A stretch of 10,391 nucleotides of DNA from an uncultured Fretibacterium sp. (GTDB lineage: Bacteria; Synergistota; Synergistia; Synergistales; Aminobacteriaceae). The stretch covers positions 1-10,391 of the forward strand of contig CALGGR010000176.1 of NCBI GenBank assembly GCA_937915755.1, given 5' to 3'. This document shows, piece after piece, positions 1 through 6,661 of the stretch. A program made the position numbers and the translations under genes. The notes under the pieces are model-generated. The model did no database searches. It was not told where the DNA came from and saw nothing but the letters and a program-made list of their open reading frames with translations. Within the stretch, counting starts at the first letter, position 1, and each line of letters starts with the position of its first letter.

Positions 1-254
1 GCAGTTGACAACACTATTGACTTCGGGTGCGTGTATAGAAACCACAGAATACACATTGCTGCTGTAAACGTTTTACCTATTCCATGACATGAACGTACGG
101 CGGTGCGCGAATTATCTCTCACTGATTTTAGAATTTCAGCTTGCACCGGCCATAGGTGTTTATTCAGTATCTTTGATGTGAAGTATTCGGGGTCTTGTAA
201 CTTCTCTTTGAATTGCGCTTTTAGTTCGGAGATTTTATTTTTCCTTGTACGCAT
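1..254 (-). CDS. Second large terminase, N-terminal part (runs off window)
   Basis: An open frame starts at ATG 254-252 and runs without a stop past base 1. This gives 84 complete codons plus two bases. It encodes the N-terminal region and Walker A loop (CHGIGKT) of a large terminase, the ATPase/nuclease that pumps DNA into proheads. From the LQDPEYF motif onward, only about 4 of 67 residues differ from the N terminus of the complete terminase at 3862-5310. At DNA level, bases 1-197 match 5060-5256 with about 22 mismatches by hand count (roughly 89%). The first 18 or so residues are diverged and one codon longer. The gene begins two bases after the stop of the 257-709 gene. Whether the copy is full length and active cannot be seen here. 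Confidence 0.85.
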   Translation of the reverse strand, partial: MRTRKNKISELKAQFKEKLQDPEYFTSKILNKHLWPVQAEILKSVRDNSRTAVRSCHGIGKTFTAAMCILWFLYTHPKSIVLST

Positions 255-256
255 AG

Positions 257-709
257 CTAAAACTTAAATTTGAATTGCCTACGTTCAGCGGTTCTTTCTG
301 CATTCATATCCTTACGTTCTTTTCTGGTTAATGGCGTTCTTCTTATGCTGATTAAATTACCATCGCCAAAACGTGCTAAGAGACTTTCAGTTGCAGTTTC
401 TCGCGATAAATTTATTCTAGTTTCTGGTGCATTCCCGTACCATTTCCAACCTTTTTTACTACCCTGCACTTCTTCAAGTACTTTATTCTTTTGTGTACCT
501 GTTACACGATACTTGATTGAAGATACATCCTTTTTCCCCAAAAAAGTACTTTCAGATATAACCTCAATTTCTGTTCCTACAGCCGCTGTCCTTACCCTTT
601 CCATTATACGTTTCGCTTCTTTTGTGTATCTTGGACGATAATACGTGCTGTTTTCTGTTTCCCATGCCTCTAATCGATATTCATGTTTTATCCCGCTATA
701 AGATTTCAT
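257..709 (-). CDS. Unknown protein with N-terminal MKSYSGI signature
   Basis: A 150-residue basic protein with no family I recognise. I start it at ATG 709 because AGGTGA (723-718) lies eight bases upstream. A GTG at 721, overlapping the previous stop as GTGA, would add four residues. With the ATG start the protein begins MKSYSGI, a signature also found at the N termini of the genes at 718-1431 and 5922-6656. A segment GKKDVSSIKY (538-509) resembles GKKDVTTLEY in the ADP-ribosyltransferase. The C-terminal 30 residues are rich in Arg, Lys and Glu. Its stop is two bases before the second terminase, so the two are probably co-translated. I see no catalytic motif. A virion-associated or effector role is only an inference from the shared N terminus. 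Confidence 0.7.
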   Translation of the reverse strand: MKSYSGIKHEYRLEAWETENSTYYRPRYTKEAKRIMERVRTAAVGTEIEVISESTFLGKKDVSSIKYRVTGTQKNKVLEEVQGSKKGWKWYGNAPETRINLSRETATESLLARFGDGNLISIRRTPLTRKERKDMNAERTAERRQFKFKF

Positions 710-717
710 TACTGCTT

Positions 718-1431
718 TCACCTGCCTTTCTTTCGTTCGGCTATCTCACGCTCCGTACGTTCTATAAGCTCCCTCAAGTAAGGTGAGTTCCTATCACTTG
801 CTCTTACCCAGCCTCCTTGTATTTGCCGCCATTCTCCTTCATTGAATTTTTTACCGCCTTTTGATATTGGACTTTTGAACAGTTTTTGCACATGCGCTTC
901 AATTTCTCTATCCACTTGTGCTTTTTCGGAACTGTTCAATATACGGCCTCCCCATTTTTCAGCAAAATCAAGTGATGGGAAGCCATGCTGTCTGCTTATT
1001 GCCGCTAGTTCTAATGCGTCTCTATGCTTATATATTGCATATTTTATTGCTCCCGCTCGTTCGGCTTCACTTGCTTTTCGCCCTCTAGGAAGTCTTACTA
1101 CTGGATTTTCTCCAGCTAATAATCCATAAGTCATATGTATATCTAAGGTGCGACCAAAATCCTCTACTTTGTATTCACCCATTGCTCCGGGCGGTGATGG
1201 ATAAAGCCGGTTAATTTCTTCATATATCCGTGCCTGCTCTTCTTGACTTCCCTCTATCTTGGCGGGGAGTTCTCCGGCCTTCGCTAATTCAGCCAAACGC
1301 TTTAAGCTGTCTTCATCTGCACCGCGTATCGTTACATCGGAAGGTTCAAGTGTCCTTATGCCTCCGCTTGTAGGCTCCTGCTCCTTTGTCCCCCTTTTTC
1401 TTGACCTATCAATACCGCTATTAGATTTCAT
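718..1431 (-). CDS. Unknown protein, MKSNSGI N terminus, shares domain with MuF C terminus
   Basis: A 237-residue protein starting at ATG 1431, which overlaps the end of the MuF gene by four bases. It opens with MKSNSGI, followed by a low-complexity, charged linker to about residue 38. Residues about 40-133 align with the last 90 residues of the MuF protein: GSQEEQARIYEEINRLY here matches GTREEQAEIYREINRLY there, and an (A/V)IKY motif closes both. Residues 134-237, absent from MuF, contain HRDALELAA and a charged, probably helical tail. I do not recognise the domain. MuF proteins often carry C-terminal effector or nuclease domains, so this may be a stand-alone relative of such a module. No active-site residues are evident. 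Confidence 0.75.
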   Translation of the reverse strand: MKSNSGIDRSRKRGTKEQEPTSGGIRTLEPSDVTIRGADEDSLKRLAELAKAGELPAKIEGSQEEQARIYEEINRLYPSPPGAMGEYKVEDFGRTLDIHMTYGLLAGENPVVRLPRGRKASEAERAGAIKYAIYKHRDALELAAISRQHGFPSLDFAEKWGGRILNSSEKAQVDREIEAHVQKLFKSPISKGGKKFNEGEWRQIQGGWVRASDRNSPYLRELIERTEREIAERKKGR

Positions 1432-2678
1432 TTCATTAACATCTCCAATATCACGTAAAGCATGTATTTGATTACACCTTCACGTTCCTGAATATCTGCG
1501 TTTTTGCCTGACGGGAACATTCGCTGAAATAAGAAATTTTCAAAGCCTTCACCATGAAATAAAATCTCTGCTCCGCTCCCAATATCCTTTACTTCGTTGC
1601 TGATATATCCTGTAGGACGTTCATACAGCCGGTTTATTTCGCGGTATATCTCCGCCTGCTCTTCCCTTGTCCCTAGCACTTCACGCGGCATTACTCCCTG
1701 TTCTGCCATCTCCTGCAATGCTTCAGTATCAAATACCGCGTCCCCTGTTGAAGGTGCACTTGCTTCATTACCGCCGGTTAATATCTTCTGGACTTCCTCA
1801 ATATCTTCCGGCCTCTGTATTCCTGAAGCTATCTCGTCAAATTCATGGCTCGTCAGTAAGCCGTCAGGATAATCATAGACTGTTACAGGGATTAGCAAAC
1901 TTCTACAATTCACATGAAGGGGCGGGGTATTCTCCGGAAGTCGCGGGTCATCTAGCCTCATAACTAAACCATGCCTTGAAGCACATATATCTGTGGTTCT
2001 ATCGTCCATTACAGCAGAAAATTCAACGCCTATCACGTCATCATTTGCCTTCATGGATATTAGCCTTCCCATCGTGTCCGCCCGCGTTATCTCCGTTCTC
2101 GCTATTGCCTCTATCCTGTGCTTTGACATTGCGGCTATTTCTGCTGAACTTGCTTGCAGTGCCTTCATTCGCTCCTGCAATGTTGAGCCTTCTATCATTG
2201 AACTGCGTATAACGTCCCGCGTTTTCTCTAGTACTGCATTGCTGTATATTCCCGCTAATCTAGGTGTGTAGCTATCAAGCCATTCAACAGCGTCTTGCGG
2301 TATCACTTTATCCCATTTACCGGAAATCAACAGCCCTCGTAATTCCTCATCTGAGGGTATATCTGCAAGCGTTATCTTCCCTCGATACTTCTTGCCCCGA
2401 TATTCCTGCAAATACAAATGCTGAAGCCAATAGCCTTGCGCTAATGCTCTCCGTAATTCTCTATTTAGTATCTTGCTAAATTTTGGAGGTAATTCTGGAA
2501 TGTTTGTTATATCTCCGGTTGCTGTATCCTGTTCTGCTTGGTTCAATAACCTGTTCAGCCATGCTTGTGAGGCTTCCTCTAGTTCTTTCACTAATCTTTT
2601 ATATCCCTGCGTCCATGCTCGCGCTGTTCGGGCTATTAGGTTTCTTCGGGCTTGCTTGCGGTCTCCTCTATTCCCCAA
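1428..2678 (-). CDS. Phage head morphogenesis protein, MuF (Mu gpF-like)
   Basis: A 416-residue minor head protein of the MuF/SPP1 gp7 family, which associates with the portal during prohead assembly. The MuF core lies at about residues 188-266. It contains RIEAIARTEITRADTMG, DDRTTDICASRHG with a conserved Cys, and PPLHVNCRSLL. The N-terminal 180 residues are largely helical and charged. After a linker (about 300-316) comes a roughly 90-residue module repeated in the next gene; here it ends abruptly after GVIKYML. The annotated start is TTG 2678, inside the portal gene, with no good ribosome binding site, so it is uncertain. Position right after the portal is typical of the family. The C-terminal module may be truncated by a frameshift. 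Confidence 0.9.
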   Translation of the reverse strand: MGNRGDRKQARRNLIARTARAWTQGYKRLVKELEEASQAWLNRLLNQAEQDTATGDITNIPELPPKFSKILNRELRRALAQGYWLQHLYLQEYRGKKYRGKITLADIPSDEELRGLLISGKWDKVIPQDAVEWLDSYTPRLAGIYSNAVLEKTRDVIRSSMIEGSTLQERMKALQASSAEIAAMSKHRIEAIARTEITRADTMGRLISMKANDDVIGVEFSAVMDDRTTDICASRHGLVMRLDDPRLPENTPPLHVNCRSLLIPVTVYDYPDGLLTSHEFDEIASGIQRPEDIEEVQKILTGGNEASAPSTGDAVFDTEALQEMAEQGVMPREVLGTREEQAEIYREINRLYERPTGYISNEVKDIGSGAEILFHGEGFENFLFQRMFPSGKNADIQEREGVIKYMLYVILEMLMK

Positions 2679-3844
2679 TTCGGCATCACTGCACCTTTCT
2701 CTGCTTCTGGCAATCCTAGTAATTCACGTATCCAATCACGGTCGCCTAACGGGTCTACTACACCGGCTTGCGCTAAGTTCATCATCATACTGCTTAACGT
2801 TAATTTCTCTCCGGCGGGCATATCATCATTTATCATGAAGTCTCCGTAATTCTCCTGCTCCCCGAAATTCCATTCGATTAACGGCCTCCATAACTGCTCT
2901 AGCTCCGCGTCAATGTAATCTTCCGCCAATGCCGCCGCTGTTGCATTGAATAGCTCAAAATGTACCTGCCCTAATGAGTATGAGCCTCCGTTTTCTCCTG
3001 CTCCTAACAACGACGGCAGAAACATAGCCCTATACATCATCTTGTCGCAAAGTTCTTCTGCTGTTTGATAACCGTTGCTTATTGAACTACTAGGGGAATA
3101 TATCGCGTGTATTTCCGTCTTTTCATCTGTTACTATATGCGCCTTTGAATTGAGATTTGCAAATGCTTCTTCAAGCCCCTTCTTTATCTTTTCACTGCTG
3201 GCTTTTCCGTGCATTATCGGCATTCCGAAACGTTCTAATGCCACTCCCCAGAATTTCGGTATCGCATTCTTCAATACCCACCATCTATAACAACGCCGCA
3301 ATAAACTTTTTCCATACGGTGTTGAGCTATCACCATAAGTCTTTATCAGGCATTTCCCAGCTGGTATCTCTATATCTGACATTCCTGTCGATTGAACTAC
3401 TGTTCCTACTCCATACGAATTATCTTCAAATTTCTCCATCTGAAACTTTATACTCGTAGGGTCTAATACTTGGATTGATGACAATAGCCACTGGCTGTTT
3501 ACGCTCTTCACCGTAAATTCACCAACTCCAAAGCCATATGCAAAGCTGTTACGCAGTATTCCGCGCCGGACTTCCGTCATCGTACCTCGTATGCTCTCTA
3601 TTGAGTTATCAACAAGTTCTTTTATCTTCTCATTCTCGTGCGAATATGCTCCTATACGCGAAACTACACGCCCGGTTAGGTACTCTAGCCCTGTTCCTAT
3701 CGTCTCATCATTCGATAGCATTTGCTTATAGTAGCCTCGAAATTCATCGCTGTTCGTTATTGGACGGGTCAGCGCGGTTAATAGCTCCGTTAATATATCT
3801 GAATATCCATAGCCTACTGACTTTGACGCTTCTTTTACTTTCAT
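2636..3844 (-). CDS. Portal protein, DUF935 / Mu gp29-like
   Basis: A 402-residue protein of the DUF935 (Mu gp29-type) portal family. Portals form the ring at one capsid vertex through which the terminase drives DNA. Supporting segments are the N-terminal EFRGYYKQMLSNDETIGTGL, a middle region YGKSLLRRCYRWWVLKNAI (about 177-195) followed by WGVALERFGMPIMHGK, and MFLPSLLGAGENGGSYSLG (about 274-292). Length is close to that of compact members of the family. ATG 3844 has a strong AGGGGTGA four bases upstream and lies 17 bases after the large terminase stop. The 3' end overlaps the MuF frame by about 43 bases, if MuF starts at the TTG. Order terL-portal-MuF is standard and supports all three calls. 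Confidence 0.93.
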   Translation of the reverse strand: MKVKEASKSVGYGYSDILTELLTALTRPITNSDEFRGYYKQMLSNDETIGTGLEYLTGRVVSRIGAYSHENEKIKELVDNSIESIRGTMTEVRRGILRNSFAYGFGVGEFTVKSVNSQWLLSSIQVLDPTSIKFQMEKFEDNSYGVGTVVQSTGMSDIEIPAGKCLIKTYGDSSTPYGKSLLRRCYRWWVLKNAIPKFWGVALERFGMPIMHGKASSEKIKKGLEEAFANLNSKAHIVTDEKTEIHAIYSPSSSISNGYQTAEELCDKMMYRAMFLPSLLGAGENGGSYSLGQVHFELFNATAAALAEDYIDAELEQLWRPLIEWNFGEQENYGDFMINDDMPAGEKLTLSSMMMNLAQAGVVDPLGDRDWIRELLGLPEAEKGAVMPNWGIEETASKPEET

Positions 3845-3861
3845 TTAATCACCCCTCTTCA

Positions 3862-5310
3862 CTAAAAATATTTTGATACGTATAAATCTCCAACAAGTGA
3901 TACAAATCCTTCATATTCAGCATTCGCAAACGCTAGAACTACTGCGTCAGCTCTGTCGGGAGAATGCCCAAGTCTCTTGCGCATGTCGTCTTTACTCTCT
4001 ATCTGGATTGCTCCACGTGCTGTTAGCTTGTACTTTACTGAAGCCAATTCTGATAAAAGCTCATCATCGGGCGGTAATGCTATCGGGGCTTTCTCTGGGT
4101 CAAGCAGTTCACGCATATTCCACCACAGCTCCGCGCGTTTGTTTGCAAACCTTTCGGGGTCTATTGAACGCTCTGCAACATTCACTCCAACATTCTCATA
4201 GCCTTCTTCTTCAAGGCTGTCCACTACTCCGCGACCTATTCCGATTTCATCAACCGCTATTTTTGCTGTCCCTATCTCCCGCGCTGTATTCACAACAAGC
4301 CCTGCTGTTTCCCGCGTATTCTTCTGGCTGTACACATTCAGCTCCATAACCTTACAGCCTTTGCGTATAGCTATCACCGTTTTATCCGAGCCGTAAGCAG
4401 CTACATCAACGCCTAACTGTATTGGCTCTGCTTCCGGCTGCTCTTCCCAGCGTTCCATTGCCAGCTCTATCCATAACAGCGGAATTAGCGTATCTTCTCC
4501 TTGCTGCGGGAAATTTCCCATTACACGCACTTGATATGGATAACTGCCTTCTCCCCACGTTTTATAACGGTCTGATACCCACTGAGGCGTTATCAGTTTG
4601 GGATATGGAATTTCTTTTAGCTTGGCCTGCCATGTATCATGCGCTATGTCTTCAGGCGTTATCCCGGAAGCTATGAAATTCGGCGTATCGTATGCACTAA
4701 CATGAAATGTCTTGTAGCCCGGCTTCATGAATGCGTCATAGAATGCTCCGCCTATGCTTGTCGGGTTGCCTATTAGCAGTAAACGCGCTCCGGAACTCGT
4801 TAATATTCCCTCTACTGCCTCGAATATCTCCTTGTTCACTCCAGCGGCCTCATCTACTATCACTAATATGTGCTCTTCATGAAACCCCTGAAACCTGTCT
4901 GGCTCATTCGTTGAAAGTCCTGCTGCATACCATTCATCATGCACTAAATGAAGTTCCGGCGTTCTCGGTAAAAGATTTCCTCCTAATGGGATTGCCGCTT
5001 CCCGGTATGCACTTCGAATTTCTTTCCAGATTAGCTTTTCTACCTGCCTCCATGTAGGTGCTGTTGACAGCACTATTGACTTCGGGTGCGTGTACAGAAA
5101 CCACAAAATACACATTGCCGCTGTAAATGTCTTGCCTATTCCATGACATGAACGTACTGCAGTGCGCGGATTATCTCTCACTGATTTTAAAATTTCGCTT
5201 TGTATGCTCCATAAGTGTTTGTTCAGTATCTTTGATGTGAAGTATTCGGGGTCTTGCAGTTTTTGGCGGAATTTCGCTTTTATCGTCTGGACTTCAGCAG
5301 GCTTCTTCAT
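3862..5310 (-). CDS. terL: Terminase large subunit (ATPase and nuclease)
   Basis: A 482-residue large terminase that cuts concatemeric DNA and powers packaging at the portal. The N-terminal ATPase has Walker A CHGIGKT (55-61), Walker B ILVIVDEA (148-155, catalytic Glu154) and the coupling motif LLLIGNP (177-183). The C-terminal RNase H-like nuclease shows its acidic residues in LGVDVAAYGSD (Asp302), IAVDEIG (Asp354) and PDRADA (Asp452/455). It is full length and appears intact. It begins one base after the upstream stop with no clear Shine-Dalgarno, so translation is probably coupled. The small subunit is unusually far away, about 2.4 kb upstream, with four other genes between. A close paralogue starts at the left edge of the window. 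Confidence 0.97.
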   Translation of the reverse strand: MKKPAEVQTIKAKFRQKLQDPEYFTSKILNKHLWSIQSEILKSVRDNPRTAVRSCHGIGKTFTAAMCILWFLYTHPKSIVLSTAPTWRQVEKLIWKEIRSAYREAAIPLGGNLLPRTPELHLVHDEWYAAGLSTNEPDRFQGFHEEHILVIVDEAAGVNKEIFEAVEGILTSSGARLLLIGNPTSIGGAFYDAFMKPGYKTFHVSAYDTPNFIASGITPEDIAHDTWQAKLKEIPYPKLITPQWVSDRYKTWGEGSYPYQVRVMGNFPQQGEDTLIPLLWIELAMERWEEQPEAEPIQLGVDVAAYGSDKTVIAIRKGCKVMELNVYSQKNTRETAGLVVNTAREIGTAKIAVDEIGIGRGVVDSLEEEGYENVGVNVAERSIDPERFANKRAELWWNMRELLDPEKAPIALPPDDELLSELASVKYKLTARGAIQIESKDDMRKRLGHSPDRADAVVLAFANAEYEGFVSLVGDLYVSKYF

Positions 5311-5311
5311 A

Positions 5312-5626
5312 TCACATGATTTCTATCACACGCTCTAACAGCTTGACTATACTTCCATCTTTCACGCATTTTTCGTACCAATCTCCTTCTATCTGCTCAA
5401 ACCTCATTATAAACGTCAGATATGCACAACATTCTCGGAAATTGAACTTCTTAACATTGCTCATCACTTCATCGAATTTTCCTACTCTCAAATAATCTGC
5501 ATAGTCATATATAAGCGTTTCTGTCTCTTCTAGCAGTTCTTGCAGGTCTTCCACTGTCGTACTCTTATTGCTCTTCACTGCATTACGGTACTGCATAAAC
5601 ATTTTTATTTTCTCTACTTTTGTCAT
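5312..5626 (-). CDS. DUF6508-like hypothetical protein
   Basis: A 104-residue acidic protein. Its C-terminal half, YLTFIMRFEQIEGDWYEKC then DGSIVKLLERV (about 69-100), matches my memory of the DUF6508 pattern: an aromatic/Leu stretch, Arg-x-Glu, Gly, then Asp-Gly and a Leu-rich helix. The function of that family is unknown to me. The start at ATG 5626 has GAAGG 11 bases upstream, a rather long spacing. The gene lies just after a strong terminator hairpin and one base before terL, whose translation it may feed. It could be a small packaging accessory or an accessory gene, but nothing visible decides between these. Confidence 0.75.
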   Translation of the reverse strand: MTKVEKIKMFMQYRNAVKSNKSTTVEDLQELLEETETLIYDYADYLRVGKFDEVMSNVKKFNFRECCAYLTFIMRFEQIEGDWYEKCVKDGSIVKLLERVIEIM

Positions 5627-5651
5627 TGTCTCTTATACCTTCTTTCAAAAC

Positions 5652-5680
5652 AAAAAAGCACACCACAAAAAAGGTGTGCT
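5652..5680 (-). terminator. Rho-independent terminator after the 57-codon gene
   Basis: An 8-bp perfect stem (AGCACACC at 5657-5664 with GGTGTGCT at 5673-5680) closes an 8-base loop. On the minus strand a run of five to six T follows. It lies 27 bases past the stop of the 57-codon gene and upstream of the DUF6508-terL block. Transcripts from upstream would have to read through it to reach terL, or terL must have another promoter. Confidence 0.85.
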
Positions 5681-5706
5681 CATACTCTCTCGATTAATTG
5701 CTTAAC

Positions 5707-5880
5707 TTATGACCTCTTAATTAGCTTCGGGCCATCCTTAGTAATTACATAAGTAGTACCATCACGGTATTTTCGAACTTCACCTATCGGCACAACTTCT
5801 CCATATGTAGGGGCATCAAATCCTGAGTGCGCTGGCCTCTTCCATGCCTTCTCTTCCGCTGTCATTTCTCGTTTTGCCAT
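5707..5880 (-). CDS. Small 57-residue unknown protein
   Basis: A short gene running from ATG 5880 to TAA 5709-5707. The protein starts MAKREMTAEEKAWKR and has a likely beta-rich C-terminal half (EVRKYRDGTTYVITKDGPK). A perfect AGGAGG (5895-5890) lies nine bases before the ATG, and a TATAAT lies a little further upstream. A strong terminator follows. The gene therefore looks like a self-contained transcription unit, as seen for phage morons. I recognise no family. Size and isolation alone do not identify a function. Confidence 0.8.
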   Translation of the reverse strand: MAKREMTAEEKAWKRPAHSGFDAPTYGEVVPIGEVRKYRDGTTYVITKDGPKLIKRS

Positions 5881-5889
5881 ACTTATTTT

Positions 5890-5895
5890 CCTCCT
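5890..5895 (-). promoter_or_regulatory. Perfect AGGAGG ribosome binding site
   Basis: AGGAGG on the minus strand lies nine bases before ATG 5880. It is the strongest ribosome binding site noticed in the window and is the main support for the 57-codon gene being real. Confidence 0.85.
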
Positions 5896-5908
5896 ATATT
5901 CTAGAAAT

Positions 5909-5914
5909 ATTATA
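5909..5914 (-). promoter_or_regulatory. Candidate -10 element TATAAT for the 57-codon gene
   Basis: A consensus TATAAT on the minus strand lies eight bases past the stop of the ADP-ribosyltransferase gene and 14 bases before the AGGAGG. No convincing -35 hexamer is seen 15-18 bases upstream. In AT-rich DNA this could be chance, but position between two genes and before a terminated unit supports it. Confidence 0.5.
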
Positions 5915-5921
5915 ACCTAAT

Positions 5922-6656
5922 TTAGCGATAATCATGCGGTAGAAGCCCTTGAAAATACAAATCAACCTCATACATTCCTGTTTTTTTATTGTATCTTGTA
6001 TCCCCTACTCGCCAATCTGTATCACGATTTATCATGAACTCACGCTGGCGTTCTCCCCATGCGTGATAACCGTTTACTCCTATATACATTCCTGCTCCTT
6101 TTGAACCGGCAGGAACATGTATCTTGTACTCGATTTGTTTGCTTCCGTCTCCGATTGTAAGTCCTCGTTTGGCCGCAGCTGAGGATAAATTCGCCTTGGA
6201 GGTTACAACTCTTCCTTTCATGGATTGCAGTTCCTCTAATGTGGCTGTCTTTTTACCTCCACCAAACAATAATTCTGCTGTTGATGAACGTGTCAGCGTT
6301 ACACTCGAACGCATTACGGCTTGGTCTAGCATTTTGTCATAACTTCTTACAAATCTCTGGTCTCTTGAGGACATACTTGAAAATCCTAAATACTGCTGAC
6401 CATTCATAAAATGTCCTGTAGTAAATGCCTCTAACGCATCTCTATCTTCCGCTGTGGCAGCACCTAAGATTGTTCTAAAATTTGAATTATCTTCAAACCA
6501 TTTTGTTGTCTCTGCACCATCATAACCATAATCATAGGTATCGTCTTTAGGTCCTCCATCCTTCGGCGTTGCTTCAAACTCTTTATACTCCAACGTGGTT
6601 ACATCTTTTTTACCACTTCCGCCTCTCTTGATACCGCTATAAGATTTTTGCGACAC
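5922..6656 (-). CDS. Probable mono-ADP-ribosyltransferase with KSYSGI N terminus
   Basis: A 244-residue protein resembling exoenzyme-type ADP-ribosyltransferases, which move ADP-ribose from NAD to a target protein. I see the R-S-E layout. VTLTRSS gives the NAD-binding Arg (about 123), GRVVTSKA the central Thr-Ser (about 152-153), and GERQREFMINRD the catalytic loop. That loop reads Q-R-E (Gln204, Glu206) rather than the E-x-E of arginine-modifying enzymes. VPAGSKGAGMYIG before the loop is also typical. I start it at GTG 6656, which has AAGGAG eight bases upstream; ATG 6674 would overlap the previous gene. The N terminus MSQKSYSGI carries the signature shared with the genes at 257-709 and 718-1431. 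Its target is unknown. Phage enzymes of this class can act on host proteins early in infection. Confidence 0.8.
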   Translation of the reverse strand: MSQKSYSGIKRGGSGKKDVTTLEYKEFEATPKDGGPKDDTYDYGYDGAETTKWFEDNSNFRTILGAATAEDRDALEAFTTGHFMNGQQYLGFSSMSSRDQRFVRSYDKMLDQAVMRSSVTLTRSSTAELLFGGGKKTATLEELQSMKGRVVTSKANLSSAAAKRGLTIGDGSKQIEYKIHVPAGSKGAGMYIGVNGYHAWGERQREFMINRDTDWRVGDTRYNKKTGMYEVDLYFQGLLPHDYR

Positions 6657-6661
6657 TCTTT

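Noticed and set aside
1..254. Second terminase copy as a pure assembly or concatemer repeat
   Set aside because: The copies differ at roughly one base in nine, have diverged first codons and different upstream genes.
270..641. Open frame on the plus strand opposite the 257-709 gene, and many similar plus-strand frames across the window
   Set aside because: They are Leu/Ser/Cys-rich antisense shadows of well-supported minus-strand genes and lack domains and consistent ribosome binding sites.
4937..5149. A 70-codon minus-strand frame inside the large terminase
   Set aside because: It lies out of frame across the Walker A region of terL and has no recognisable features.
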